In this document: piece by piece, positions 8,998 to 17,615 of the stretch
How the letters are laid out: each line of letters opens with the position of its first letter
Position numbering within the stretch: position 1 is the first letter of the stretch
Source of the DNA: an uncultured Geobacteraceae bacterium
Lineage (GTDB): Bacteria > Desulfobacterota > Desulfuromonadia > Geobacterales > Pseudopelobacteraceae
DNA length: 61,032 nt
NCBI GenBank assembly: GCA_903925005.1
Contig: CAIYDX010000269.1
Location: forward strand, 1 to 61,032
Direction of reading: 5' to 3'
Notes under the pieces: generated by a model
The model's input: only the letters and a program-made list of their open reading frames with translations
Database searches by the model: none
Told to the model about the DNA's origin: nothing
Translations under genes and position numbers: made by a program

Positions 8998-9699
8998 TCA
9001 TTCGACCGGAAAATCAAAATATGTTGCGGGAAACGGCTCATTCTCCAGGGTGAAATGCCACCACTCCTTGGCATATGATCTGAATCCCTGCTTTCTCATG
9101 GCACCCTGCAGAATTAATCGGTTTGCCCGCTGCTGCGCTGTTATGGCTGGGTATTCAGGCCATGATTCGGGGCCGAAAAAATCGAAGCTGGTCCCCATAC
9201 TCAACTCCATGCCGGCCAACTCGCCACGAAGCGTTACAATCGTTAAATCTACAGTACTGCCGCGACTGTGCCCCGACCGGGCGGCGATGTAGTCATCCTT
9301 GAACAGGTTTCCCTTTGCCACGCCGGGATAGAATTCCGCTTTCATCCGTGTGTCGCCTGTGTCGTTCGCCCAGCGGACAAAATGGTCGACCGCCTGCTGG
9401 GGACGATAGGCATCGAAGATCTTGAGGCCGAACCCGAATGCGCGCAACTCTTCCTGAACCCTGCGGAGGGCCGACGCTGCCTGACGGGTCAGGATGCAGC
9501 GCGGTCGCCGATACCCGTCGATCTTCTCTCCGACAAAATTGTGCGTCGTCGCATAACGTAGATCAACGCGGATATCGGGGATAACCGTTTCGCAGTAGAC
9601 GAAACCATCCGGCAGCCGCTCCGGCGTCGGTTCGGCAATTGCCGTTACCGCAATGAGGCAGACCAGCAGAATTGAAATGAACAGACGGTTAAAAGCCAT
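8998..9699 (-). CDS. ddpX: D-alanyl-D-alanine dipeptidase, VanX/DdpX type (M15D), exported
   Basis: 233 residues with a cleavable signal peptide (LFISILLVCLIAVTAIA). Zinc ligands and catalytic residues of M15D peptidases are visible: SGHSRGSTVDLT (His and Asp) near residues 145-156 and EWWHF near residue 215, plus the substrate Arg region DAYRPQQAV. The family hydrolyses D-Ala-D-Ala dipeptide. No vanA, vanH or two-component resistance genes are near, so wall turnover rather than glycopeptide resistance is the simpler reading. It is 65 bases upstream of the symporter gene on the same strand. Confidence 0.9.
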   Translation of the reverse strand: MAFNRLFISILLVCLIAVTAIAEPTPERLPDGFVYCETVIPDIRVDLRYATTHNFVGEKIDGYRRPRCILTRQAASALRRVQEELRAFGFGLKIFDAYRPQQAVDHFVRWANDTGDTRMKAEFYPGVAKGNLFKDDYIAARSGHSRGSTVDLTIVTLRGELAGMELSMGTSFDFFGPESWPEYPAITAQQRANRLILQGAMRKQGFRSYAKEWWHFTLENEPFPATYFDFPVE

Positions 9700-9711
9700 A
9701 ATAAGACCTTT

Positions 9712-9846
9712 TTAAGAGGCGTACATTAGAACGTCCGCAGCCCATTGGTTGAGACTCTTGCCATGAGCTTCAGCCATCATTGCCGCATGGGCGTGAACTT
9801 CAGGCGGAACTCGTAGCATCAGTTTGCCTGAATAGGGTTTTCGCTT
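9712..9846 (-). pseudogene. Remnant of a HicB-family antitoxin
   Basis: An open stretch of 44 codons closed upstream by an in-frame TGA (9847-9849) encodes PYSGKLMLRVPPEVHAHAA, then AEAHGKSLNQWAADVL. This is the C-terminal ribbon-helix-helix part of HicB-type antitoxins. The N-terminal half and any HicA toxin are missing, so it reads as a truncated relic. A 35-residue product from an internal ATG is possible but unsupported. Confidence 0.6.
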
Positions 9847-9889
9847 TCAGGACTTTTTCAGAACTTGTCAAATTGTAGGCCCGTACTTC

Positions 9890-10138
9890 TTAATGGTTCT
9901 GATCGATAGGAAGCATTTCAGCAAGAAGGGTTTCAGGTGCGATGTCCTGTTCGTTTGGCCATGTTACAGCGCCAAACAGGATGCCGACACGATTGAAGTA
10001 GTGAACGTCTTTTAGTTCGCGAAAAACGCCTCGATCCAGATATGGTTTGAGATCAAATATACCTTTACGGCCATCCTCAACTTCGACATAGATACGATAG
10101 TCTGGCATCGGTTTTACAGTTTTCACATCCCAATACAT
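9890..10138 (-). CDS. DUF2442 domain protein
   Basis: 82 residues from the ATG at 10138, starting MYWDVKTVKP. The DUF2442 pattern is clear (DGRKGIFDLKPYLDRGVF, FNRVGILFGAVTWPNEQDIAPETL). A longer frame extends upstream but covers the remnant of another gene. DUF2442 genes commonly sit directly after a DUF4160 gene, a pair suspected to behave like a toxin-antitoxin system; here the partner is damaged. Confidence 0.8.
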   Translation of the reverse strand: MYWDVKTVKPMPDYRIYVEVEDGRKGIFDLKPYLDRGVFRELKDVHYFNRVGILFGAVTWPNEQDIAPETLLAEMLPIDQNH

Positions 10139-10145
10139 AGCAACC

Positions 10146-10261
10146 TCACAGTGGGGTGATTTTGTAAGGATTCTCGCCGGCAACAGCCAGTTCCCAATCG
10201 GCCTGTAGTTCATCGAAAAATATTCCGAATATTCCGGGTACACCTTACTTATCTCGGCTGA
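10146..10261 (-). pseudogene. Frameshifted C-terminal remnant of a DUF4160-like partner
   Basis: Just upstream of the DUF2442 gene, one frame reads SAEISKVYPEYSEYF and the next reads FFDELQADWELAVAGENPY then KITPL and stop. Joined by a frameshift near 10215 they resemble the C-terminus of DUF4160 proteins, which end in a DEL..W..A..G....KI.PL pattern. The N-terminal part is not recognisable. The match is from memory of the family and is tentative. Confidence 0.35.
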
Positions 10262-10298
10262 ATTAAATAAGGTGTTCCCGGAATTCCTGTTGTTGCTG

Positions 10299-10729
10299 TT
10301 ATTCTTCTTTGAGTGGGGGAACCCCCAGTAGGTGGAATGTATGGTTTTCATCTTTACCTTTATACGCGGGTTGTAAATCCTGCCTCATTGACCTGATGAG
10401 GATGCTTAATAGTTGATCGTGACGGTCAATGTTATTGTCTGAGTTACGAAATGAGGTATGCTCGATGAAAACATCTAAAGCGGTCAAAACCTCGGACGGT
10501 GCTACTAATTGAATACCATTGACAGCATCGGAATACCTTTCCTGTGCTTCAGGAGTATCGCGTTATACCACGGTTCCAGACAGAGCTAAAATGTACTCAC
10601 GATAACGCTCAAGCTTCATCTTTCTCCAGTCCGCCTCGTGCTCCGGCCTTTGGCGAAGTAGTTTGTGAGAACTACAACGACGACAGCCACACCTGCCGAA
10701 ATCACAGCGGTCATTGTTGCAGTGTCCAT
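10299..10729 (-). pseudogene. Broken gene for a small membrane-anchored protein
   Basis: A start at 10729 opens MDTATMTAVISAGVAVVVVV (one membrane helix) in one frame. The continuation RPEHEADWRKMKLERYREY is in another frame, and an in-frame TAA at 10563-10565 then interrupts before RDTPEAQERYSDAVNGIQLV and the C-terminal part ending GVPPLKEE. One frameshift (about 10655) and one nonsense codon must be undone to give a protein of about 140 residues with an N-terminal anchor and a helical cytoplasmic domain. Function unknown. Confidence 0.55.
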
Positions 10730-10859
10730 TTGTTGTTTTCCTTTTAGTTGCTGTATGCAATGTGGATATTTATCCCTGACTTTGTTTTTAGTAGGTGGAT
10801 AATACGAGCTTTATGAAGGCATTACAATAAGGATTTTGGAGGGTTGCACTATTATCAGA

Positions 10860-11084
10860 CTAAGGCTCAAGCGCCTTAATAAGACAGCTCTGCACACATA
10901 GGCCACAACGGGTGCATAACTCGGGTTTGCTCAACACCGCACATTTACGAAAACCATCTACTTCGAGGGTAATCAAGCGGTGAGGGCACGCAGCTACGCA
11001 TCGGCCGCAGCCGCTGCAGAGCTTTGTGTTGACGGTCGGCACAACCGGCACGCTTTCTACAGTCCCAGCTCCATCTGTTTCCAT
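10860..11084 (-). CDS. Small 2[4Fe-4S] ferredoxin-like protein
   Basis: 74 residues carrying two cluster motifs: CSGCGRCVAACP (near residue 23) and CTRCGLCVQSC (near residue 57). This is the bacterial dicluster ferredoxin fold, with a 20-residue linker between motifs and a short N-terminal extension. In the second motif the Pro normally after the last Cys is replaced by Leu. No redox partner is adjacent. The start overlaps the 3' end of the small Cys-rich gene upstream by 28 bases, so translational coupling is likely; no strong ribosome site is seen. Confidence 0.85.
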   Translation of the reverse strand: METDGAGTVESVPVVPTVNTKLCSGCGRCVAACPHRLITLEVDGFRKCAVLSKPELCTRCGLCVQSCLIKALEP

Positions 11085-11233
11085 GTGAACTCGCGATTTG
11101 TCTGCTTGCGGTTAAAGGGGTAATATCGGGGACAATTGGCAACAATGGCATTTGCCAACTGCTTGCAGGTGCGGCGGCAGGATGTGCAGAGTTTGTTCGA
11201 GACTAGTTTATGTATGGTCTTTTTCTGTGTCAT
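11057..11233 (-). CDS. Small Cys-rich protein of 58 residues
   Basis: Frame from ATG at 11233 to TAG at 11057. The sequence includes KLCTSCRRTCKQLANAI and ANCPRYYPF, giving four cysteines (CxxCxxxC then a fourth 11 residues later) that could bind zinc or an iron-sulfur cluster. A conserved-looking CPRYYP motif follows. It overlaps the ferredoxin start by 28 bases on the same strand. No good Shine-Dalgarno sequence is visible, and it was judged real from composition and placement only. Confidence 0.45.
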   Translation of the reverse strand: MTQKKTIHKLVSNKLCTSCRRTCKQLANAIVANCPRYYPFNRKQTNREFTWKQMELGL

Positions 11234-11323
11234 GGCGATTTGTCTGTGTAGGTGCGCGGTCCTTGACCCGCCCTATTGCATTGTTCTAAAGTGGCGACGG
11301 CAACAAATGGTGGCTTTTGCATC

Positions 11324-11348
11324 AGGGGCGGGTTGTGAACCCGCCCCT
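11324..11348. repeat. Perfect hairpin downstream of ilvE
   Basis: AGGGGCGGGTT (11324-11334), three-base loop, AACCCGCCCCT (11338-11348): an 11-bp perfect stem nine bases past the ilvE stop. No T-run follows on the minus strand, so it is more likely a dispersed GC-rich hairpin repeat or a 3'-end stabiliser than a classical terminator. Confidence 0.6.
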
Positions 11349-11357
11349 ACGAAATAT

Positions 11358-12431
11358 CTATTCGACAAACTTGACCCAGCCGAACTCATCTTTGAGCTTC
11401 CCGGTCTGGATGCCGGTCAGCGTGTCATACAGCCGCTGGGTGATCTCGCCGACCTTGCCGCCGGTCAGCTGCAGGACTTCATCCTTGTAGCAGAGCTTTC
11501 CGACCGGAGTGATGACCGCTGCCGTGCCGCTGCCGAATGCCTCGGTAACCTTGCCGGAGCGAATGTCGGCCATCAGGTCATGCACGTCGATCTGGCGCTC
11601 TTCCACCGTATAGCCGAGCGTGGGAGCCAGTTTCAATACCGAGTCGCGGGTGACGCCGGACAGGATCGATCCGGTTAGAGGGGCTGTGACAATGTGCTTG
11701 TCGTAGGCAAAGAACATGTTCATCGCGCCAACTTCCTCGATATAACGGCGCTCCCGTCCATCCAGCCAGAGCACCTGATCGTACCCTTTTTTCTTTGCTT
11801 CCAGTCCGGCCTTGAGGGAGCTTGCGTAGTTGCCGCCGGTCTTGGCTTCTCCCGTTCCACCCGGTACTGCCCGGACATAGCAATCTTCCACCATAATGTT
11901 GATAGGGTTGAATCCGGCTGCGTAATAGGCGCCGACCGGGGAGAGGATCACAAAAAAATAAAAGTGATTGGAAGGATGAACCCCCAGAAACGGCTCCACG
12001 GCAATCATGGCGGGACGAACATAAAGGGATGTGCCGGCAGCAGTTGGAATCCAGTCCCGTTCCAGTGAAACCAGTTTATTTATGCCGTCAAGAAACAGTT
12101 CTTCCGGCACTTCCGGCATGCAGATACGGTCTCCGGACTGGTTGAAACGGCGCGCATTCATCTCCGGACGAAACAGGGCTACGCGGCCGTCATCCCATTT
12201 GTAGGCCTTGAGCCCTTCGAATATTTCCTGGGCATAATGAAAAACCGCACAGGAGGGGTCCAATACGAAGGGTGCATATGGCTCAATCCGGGCATCACAC
12301 CACCCCTGGTCAGCTTTCCACTCAACAACCAGCATCCTGTCGGTAAAATATTTGCCAAAGCCCAGCTGAGATTGGTCGGTAATCATGGTCTTCATCTTCT
12401 CGGCTGGTACCGGTACAACTTTAAAATCCAT
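11358..12431 (-). CDS. ilvE: Branched-chain amino acid aminotransferase
   Basis: 357 residues, class IV PLP transaminase of the longer BCAT type (eukaryotic/BCAT-II-like). It interconverts Leu, Ile and Val with their 2-oxo acids. Visible are FHYAQEIFEGLKAYK, the region with the PLP lysine (GEAKTGGNYA), and the cofactor phosphate-binding GSGTAAVITPVG near the C-terminus. GGAGG lies 8 bases before the ATG. It is divergent from pyc across a 350-base intergenic region. It can supply or drain the 2-oxo acids used by the E1/E2 genes at 16-19.6 kb if those act on branched chains. Confidence 0.95.
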   Translation of the reverse strand: MDFKVVPVPAEKMKTMITDQSQLGFGKYFTDRMLVVEWKADQGWCDARIEPYAPFVLDPSCAVFHYAQEIFEGLKAYKWDDGRVALFRPEMNARRFNQSGDRICMPEVPEELFLDGINKLVSLERDWIPTAAGTSLYVRPAMIAVEPFLGVHPSNHFYFFVILSPVGAYYAAGFNPINIMVEDCYVRAVPGGTGEAKTGGNYASSLKAGLEAKKKGYDQVLWLDGRERRYIEEVGAMNMFFAYDKHIVTAPLTGSILSGVTRDSVLKLAPTLGYTVEERQIDVHDLMADIRSGKVTEAFGSGTAAVITPVGKLCYKDEVLQLTGGKVGEITQRLYDTLTGIQTGKLKDEFGWVKFVE

Positions 12432-12510
12432 AATAAAGCCTCCATTTATCAGTGATACATTTGATTACTTATCATAAAACAGCAGGTTGCGGCAAGGTGA
12501 AAATCCTGGT

Positions 12511-12669
12511 CCCGATAAATCGGGATAAGTGCGTTAACAAAATTATTCTCTGCAAAAAAAGTCGCAGAGAACAATTTCTAACTTACTGCCCCGATAAGCC
12601 GGGATAAGTGCGTTAACGAAATTAATTCTCTGCAAAAAAAAACGCAGAGAATCAATTTCTAACTTACTA
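12511..12669. repeat. Two tandem ~79-base repeats upstream of pyc
   Basis: Copies at 12511-12588 and 12590-12669 are nearly identical. Each has a short hairpin (CCCGATAAATCGGG or CCCGATAAGCCGGG), the motif GATAAGTGCGTTAAC, a second hairpin (TTCTCTGC, A-rich loop, GCAGAGAA) and the tail CAATTTCTAACTTACT. They fill much of the ilvE-pyc gap and end just before a candidate promoter. The regularity suggests duplicated operators or a structured element, function unknown. Confidence 0.7.
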
Positions 12670-12670
12670 A

Positions 12671-12699
12671 TTGACAAAGTCCAGCTAATCTGTTTTATT
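12671..12699 (+). promoter_or_regulatory. Candidate sigma-70 promoter of pyc
   Basis: TTGACA at 12671-12676, 17-base spacer, TTTATT at 12694-12699 (4 of 6 to the -10 consensus). This would give a leader of about 75 bases before the pyc start. It lies immediately after the second tandem repeat. Confidence 0.5.
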
Positions 12700-12781
12700 G
12701 CGGGCTCCAATGAGCGTAACTGTTCAAAATAACTGAATTAATTTAGTTTTGCTAAATAAATTTATCAAGGAGAGTATCTAA

Positions 12782-15700
12782 GTGGAAAAATACCGATTTC
12801 GTAAAGTCATGGCCGCCAATCGAGGCGAGATTGCCATTCGAATCTTTCGTGCCTGCACAGAGTTGGGAATCGGCACTGTAGCATTGTATTCGGAAGAGGA
12901 TAAGCTTTCCCTGCATCGCTACAAGGCTGACGAAGCGTATCTGATCGGCAAGGGGAAGTCGCCTATCGACGCCTATCTCGGCATTGACGAGATCATTGCT
13001 CTGGCGATCAAGGCCGATGTCGATGCCATCCACCCCGGATACGGCTTCCTGGCCGAGAATGCCGAGTTCGCCGAGGAGTGCCGGGTCAACGGCATTACCT
13101 TTATCGGCCCTTCCGCCGAAATGATGCGTTCCCTGGGAGATAAGGTTTCCGGTAGGAAAGCGGCTATTGCCGCCGGTGTCAGCGTGGTGCCCGGTACGGA
13201 AAACCCGATCGAGAAGGAGGAAGAAGCTCTTATTTTTGCCAAGGAGCATGGCTATCCGATCATCATCAAGGCGTCGGCGGGCGGCGGCGGCCGTGGCATG
13301 CGCGTGGCCAACAACAAAAAAGAGCTGCTTGAGGGACTGGTTGCGGCCGGCAGTGAGGCTAAGGCGTCGTTCGGCAATGCCGAGGTTTTTCTGGAGCGCT
13401 ACCTGGCACATCCGAAACATATTGAGGTCCAGGTGCTGGGCGACAATTACGGCAATTTGGTTCATTTCTTCGACCGGGACTGCTCCGTTCAACGGCGTCA
13501 TCAGAAAGTGGTTGAATTTGCGCCATCACTCTCGCTGACTCAGGCCCAGCGGGAAGAACTCTGTACCGCGGCGCTCAAAATCGCCGGACATGTCAAGTAT
13601 CGCAATGCCGGAACTATTGAATTTCTGGTGGACACCGAAGGGAAGCATTACTTCATCGAGATGAATCCCCGTATCCAGGTGGAACATACCGTTACCGAGA
13701 TGATTACCGGGCGCAACCTGGTGCAGAACCAGATCCTGGTCGCCTGCGGGCATAAACTCTCCGATCCGGAGATCAATATTCCGTCGCAGAGTGCGATCGA
13801 CATGCGCGGGTACGCCATTCAGTGCCGTATTACCACCGAAGATCCGGCCAACAATTTTGCCCCCGATTTCGGAACCTTGACAACCTACCGCTCGGCCGCC
13901 GGCTGCGGTATCCGTCTGGATGCCGGCAACGCCTATACCGGCGCCAGGATCACGCCGCATTATGACTCACTGCTGGTCAAGGTCAGCTCCTGGGGGCTCT
14001 CCTTTACCGACGCATCCAATATCATGCACCGTGCGTTGCAGGAGTTCCGTGTCCGCGGCGTCAAGACCAATATCGGTTTCCTCGAAAACGTAATCACTCA
14101 TCCGGTCTTTCTTAAAGGGCAGTGCGATACCTCATTTATCGAAAAGCATCCGGAACTGCTCCGCTTCCGCGAAAAACAGGACCGTGCCAGCAAGGTCCTC
14201 AGCTTCCTGGGTGAAGTCATCGTCAACGGGTCGCCCGGCGTGGCAAAACCGCTCAAGTCGGCGGAACTGATCGAAGCCCGCGTACCGTTTGTCGATACCA
14301 CCAGGCCGCGCCCGATCGGCAGCAAGGATCTGTTCATGCAGCTTGGGGCCGAAGGGCTCTCCAAATGGATCCTGGAACAGAAAAAGCTGCTGCTTACCGA
14401 TACGACCATGCGCGATGCCCACCAGTCCAACCTGGCAACCCGCGTGCGCAGCTACGACCTGATCAAGATCGCCGAACCGACCTCCTACCTGGGTTCAGAT
14501 CTGTTCTCGCTGGAGTGCTGGGGCGGAGCAACTTTTGACGTCTCGATGCGCTTTTTGAAGGAAGATCCCTGGCAGCGGCTGCACAAATTGTCCGAGCTGA
14601 TCCCCAATATCCTGTTTCAGATGCTGCTGCGCGGTTCGAATGCGGTCGGGTACACCAACTATCCGGACAACGTCGTGCAGAAATTCGTGGAAGAGGCCGC
14701 TGACTCAGGCGTCGATATATTCCGCGTCTTCGATTCGCTAAACTGGACCACCGGTATGAAAGTCGCGATGGATGCGGTGCGCAAGTCGGGTAAAATCTGC
14801 GAGGCCGCCATCTGCTATACCGGCGATATCACCGATCCGAAGCGCGACAAATACCCGCTTGAGTACTACGTCTCCATGGCGAAAGAGCTGGAGAATATGG
14901 GTGCCCACATCCTGGCGATCAAGGATATGGCCGGTCTCTTGAAGCCGCTTGCGGCCTACAAGCTGGTCAAGGCGCTCAAAGAGAATATCGGCATTCCGAT
15001 TCACCTGCATACTCACGACACCTCCTCAAACGGCAGCGCGATGCTGCTGAAAGCGAGCGAAGCCGGTGTGGATATCGTCGATGCCGCGCTGTCGTCACTC
15101 TCCGGTCTTACCGCCCAGCCCAACCTGAACGCGTTGGTTGCAACGCTCGAAGGGAGTGAGCGCGATCCGCTGGTAAATGCTCCGGGGCTGCAGAAATTGG
15201 CTAACTACTGGGAAACGGTCCGCGATTACTATTCTCCGTTCGAATCCGGTCTCAAAAGCGGCACGGCCGAGGTCTATCATCACGAAATCCCGGGCGGCCA
15301 GTATTCGAACTACAAACCTCAAGTTGCCGGTATGGGGCTGATCGAGCGCTGGGATGACTGCAAGGAGATGTATCACAAGGTCAACATGATGTTCGGCGAT
15401 ATCGTCAAGGTCACCCCATCGTCCAAGGTTGTCGGCGACATGTCGATGTTCCTGGTCAAGAACAATCTGGAGCCGGAAGATGTCTTCACTTCAAAGGAAG
15501 AACTGGCGTTTCCGGAATCGGTCGTCGGGATGTTCAAGGGGATGCTCGGTCAGCCGTACCAGGGATGGCCGGAGGAACTCCAGAAAATTATCCTGAAAGG
15601 GGAACAGCCGATTACCTGCCGTCCCGGCGAGCTGCTTGAACCGGTCGATTTCGAGGAGGAAAAACTGAAACTGGAGGAGAAACTGGGGCATCGCATCGAC

Positions 15701-16231
15701 GACCGGGCGCTGGTTTCGGCGATCCTCTACCCGAACGTTTATCCTGAATTCGACCTTCATCGTCAGCGGTATTCCGATACTTCGGTTTTTCCGACTCCGA
15801 TCTTTTTCTATGGTCTTGAGCCGGGTCAGGAAACCTCGCTGGATATCGAGCCGGGCAAGACCCTGATCATCAAGCTCAATGCCGTCGGCAAAGTCCAGAA
15901 AGACGGCACCCGCACCGTGTATTTCGAGTTGAACGGCAATAACCGTTCGGTTGTCATCCGTGACCAGTCGGTGCAGAGTGACGAAGCGGTACGCATCAAG
16001 GCCGATAAGGGGAACCCCTGCCACATCGCGGCGCCGATGCCGGGCAAGGTGCTGAAGGTGAACGTCAAGGCGGGCGATGTGTTCAAGGCCGGGGATGTGT
16101 TGATGGTTACCGAAGCGATGAAGATGGAGACCAATATCAAGGCCAAAGTGGATGGCGCAGTGGCTGACGTCAAGTTTAAAGAAGGGGATAAAGTAGAGAA
16201 GGAAGATCTGGTTATTGTTATTGTGGAATAG
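12782..16231 (+). CDS. pyc: Pyruvate carboxylase
   Basis: 1149 residues, the single-chain alpha4-type enzyme that makes oxaloacetate from pyruvate, bicarbonate and ATP. Domains in order: biotin carboxylase with the glycine-rich ATP-grasp loop SAGGGGRGMR (near residue 170) and IEMNPRIQVEHTVTE; carboxyltransferase starting LLLTDTTMRDAHQS (near 537) with metal-site HLHTHDT; and a C-terminal biotinyl domain with the biotinylated Lys in EAMKMET (near 1115). Start is GTG at 12782 with AAGGAGA upstream. It supplies the TCA cycle with oxaloacetate during growth on acetyl-CoA or pyruvate sources, important in acetate-oxidising anaerobes. Confidence 0.97.
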   Translation: MEKYRFRKVMAANRGEIAIRIFRACTELGIGTVALYSEEDKLSLHRYKADEAYLIGKGKSPIDAYLGIDEIIALAIKADVDAIHPGYGFLAENAEFAEECRVNGITFIGPSAEMMRSLGDKVSGRKAAIAAGVSVVPGTENPIEKEEEALIFAKEHGYPIIIKASAGGGGRGMRVANNKKELLEGLVAAGSEAKASFGNAEVFLERYLAHPKHIEVQVLGDNYGNLVHFFDRDCSVQRRHQKVVEFAPSLSLTQAQREELCTAALKIAGHVKYRNAGTIEFLVDTEGKHYFIEMNPRIQVEHTVTEMITGRNLVQNQILVACGHKLSDPEINIPSQSAIDMRGYAIQCRITTEDPANNFAPDFGTLTTYRSAAGCGIRLDAGNAYTGARITPHYDSLLVKVSSWGLSFTDASNIMHRALQEFRVRGVKTNIGFLENVITHPVFLKGQCDTSFIEKHPELLRFREKQDRASKVLSFLGEVIVNGSPGVAKPLKSAELIEARVPFVDTTRPRPIGSKDLFMQLGAEGLSKWILEQKKLLLTDTTMRDAHQSNLATRVRSYDLIKIAEPTSYLGSDLFSLECWGGATFDVSMRFLKEDPWQRLHKLSELIPNILFQMLLRGSNAVGYTNYPDNVVQKFVEEAADSGVDIFRVFDSLNWTTGMKVAMDAVRKSGKICEAAICYTGDITDPKRDKYPLEYYVSMAKELENMGAHILAIKDMAGLLKPLAAYKLVKALKENIGIPIHLHTHDTSSNGSAMLLKASEAGVDIVDAALSSLSGLTAQPNLNALVATLEGSERDPLVNAPGLQKLANYWETVRDYYSPFESGLKSGTAEVYHHEIPGGQYSNYKPQVAGMGLIERWDDCKEMYHKVNMMFGDIVKVTPSSKVVGDMSMFLVKNNLEPEDVFTSKEELAFPESVVGMFKGMLGQPYQGWPEELQKIILKGEQPITCRPGELLEPVDFEEEKLKLEEKLGHRIDDRALVSAILYPNVYPEFDLHRQRYSDTSVFPTPIFFYGLEPGQETSLDIEPGKTLIIKLNAVGKVQKDGTRTVYFELNGNNRSVVIRDQSVQSDEAVRIKADKGNPCHIAAPMPGKVLKVNVKAGDVFKAGDVLMVTEAMKMETNIKAKVDGAVADVKFKEGDKVEKEDLVIVIVE

Positions 16232-16254
16232 TACGTTCTGACACTTTGCATGTG

Positions 16255-16293
16255 AACGCTCCGCTTTCGGAAGAAGGCGGGGCGTTTTTTTTG
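16255..16293 (+). terminator. Terminator of pyc
   Basis: AACGCTCCGC and GCGGGGCGTT form a 10-bp stem (one G-T pair) with a 12-base loop, followed by eight T residues, starting 24 bases past the pyc stop. Confidence 0.85.
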
Positions 16294-16321
16294 TGTTGTT
16301 TCTTGGTTGGCGTGGTTTTGT

Positions 16322-16410
16322 AACCCCTCCTGTCCTCCCCTTTACAAAGGGGAGGGACGCGAAAATAAAGATTTCCCCCTTTTAAGACTAAGAGGGGGAA
16401 GGGGGAGTTA
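16322..16410. repeat. Purine/pyrimidine-rich intergenic hairpin repeats
   Basis: Two hairpins lie between pyc and the E2 gene: CCTCCCCTTT-AC-AAAGGGGAGG (16334-16355, 10-bp perfect stem) and TTCCCCCTTTT pairing with an AAGAGGGGGAA-type arm (16373-16400). They resemble dispersed REP-like elements and may also serve as a 3' end for the convergent E2 operon. Confidence 0.6.
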
Positions 16411-16425
16411 TGAGGTGACAAAGAA

Positions 16426-17613
16426 TCAAACACTCTCGATAAAAAGCAGCGCCGTATCTTCAAGATAGCTGACCACCCGCGTCAGGAAATGGGCTGCGGT
16501 CACGCCGTCGGTAATTCTATGATCGAAAGTCAGCGAGATCGGCAGGATCGAGCGAATGACAATAGTGCCCTCATGAACCCAGGGGCGTTCGGCGATGCGG
16601 CCGAAGCCGATGATGGCCACATCGGGCCAGTTGATGATAGGAGTGGCGAACAGTCCGCCGAAATGGCCGAAATTGGTGATTGTGAAGCTGCTCCCTTTCA
16701 TCTCCTCCATGGTGATAGTCCGTTCGTGCGCTTTCCTGCCCAGTGCCTGAATCTCGGTTGCCAACTCGATGATACTCTTGAGGTCCACGTCGCGGATTAC
16801 CGGCACCATCAGACCGTTCGGGGTATCGACGGCGATGCCGAAGTGATAATGTTTTTTGAGGATGATGGTCTCACTGTCATCGTCGATTGCGGCGTTGAAG
16901 CAGGGATAGTCGCGCAGCGCGTGCTGCACCGCCTTGATGAAAAACGGGAGGAAGGTCAGGTGCGTGCCGTGAGCCTCGACCGCCGCCTGTTCGCGGTTGC
17001 GGATCAGTGACAATTCGCTGATATCCGCCTCTTCCATGACTGTTACAAAGGCGGTGCGCTGCTGGGCAGCCAGGACGTTGCGGGCTGCGGCGCGCCGGAC
17101 GCCCCGCAGAGGCAGGCGTTCGACCGGACCGAATGGCTCGTCGGCTACCGGAGCTGGGGGGAAGGCCCGTTCCAGGTCTTCCGGGGTTATGCTGTCATGG
17201 GGGCCGCTGCCGCGAAGCGTCAGCAGGTCGATACCCCGCTCACGGGCCAGTCGCCGCACCAGAGGAGTCGCTTTGACGTCGGTTCTTACCGCAAGCTGCC
17301 CGACTGCCGGCGCATCTTCTTCCTCGGGAAGCTCGCCGACGATACCTACAGATCGTGGCCGCACCGGAACAAGCGTTCCCTCTTCGATGGTAACAAGAAT
17401 GTCGTCAACTTTGATTATATCGCCCTCCCGGCCATGGAGCATGCAGATCGTACCGGCACGAGGGGAGGGGACTTCAACCACCGCCTTGTCGGTCTCGACT
17501 TCGGCCAGAACCTGATGTTGTTCGACCTGTTCCCCTTCTGTTACCAGCCACCTGCGCAGTTCGACCTCGGCAATTCCTTCACCCAGATCGGGGAGCCTGA
17601 ATTCATAATGCAT
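16426..17613 (-). CDS. 2-oxo acid dehydrogenase E2 (dihydrolipoyl acyltransferase)
   Basis: 395 residues from the ATG at 17613 (GAGG 8 bases upstream, inside the end of the E1beta gene); an in-frame TTG two codons earlier is less likely. Domain order: one lipoyl domain with the lipoyl-Lys in ETDKAVVEV (near residue 44), a peripheral subunit-binding domain (KATPLVRRLARERGIDL) and the acyltransferase core ending with the catalytic FDHRITDG. It transfers the acyl group to CoA in a pyruvate or branched-chain 2-oxo acid dehydrogenase complex. No E3 gene is in the window. Last gene of a tight E1alpha-E1beta-E2 operon. Confidence 0.93.
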   Translation of the reverse strand: MHYEFRLPDLGEGIAEVELRRWLVTEGEQVEQHQVLAEVETDKAVVEVPSPRAGTICMLHGREGDIIKVDDILVTIEEGTLVPVRPRSVGIVGELPEEEDAPAVGQLAVRTDVKATPLVRRLARERGIDLLTLRGSGPHDSITPEDLERAFPPAPVADEPFGPVERLPLRGVRRAAARNVLAAQQRTAFVTVMEEADISELSLIRNREQAAVEAHGTHLTFLPFFIKAVQHALRDYPCFNAAIDDDSETIILKKHYHFGIAVDTPNGLMVPVIRDVDLKSIIELATEIQALGRKAHERTITMEEMKGSSFTITNFGHFGGLFATPIINWPDVAIIGFGRIAERPWVHEGTIVIRSILPISLTFDHRITDGVTAAHFLTRVVSYLEDTALLFIESV

Positions 17614-17615
17614 GG

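Noticed and set aside
8998..9699. VanX of a glycopeptide resistance cluster
   Set aside because: No vanH, vanA or vanRS-like gene is near; a signal peptide indicates an exported wall-turnover dipeptidase.
11324..11348. Classical terminator for ilvE
   Set aside because: The stem is strong but no T-run follows in the ilvE direction; described as a hairpin repeat.
12752..13501. Minus-strand frame of 249 codons opposite pyc
   Set aside because: Overlaps the biotin carboxylase domain entirely; an antisense shadow of a high-GC gene.
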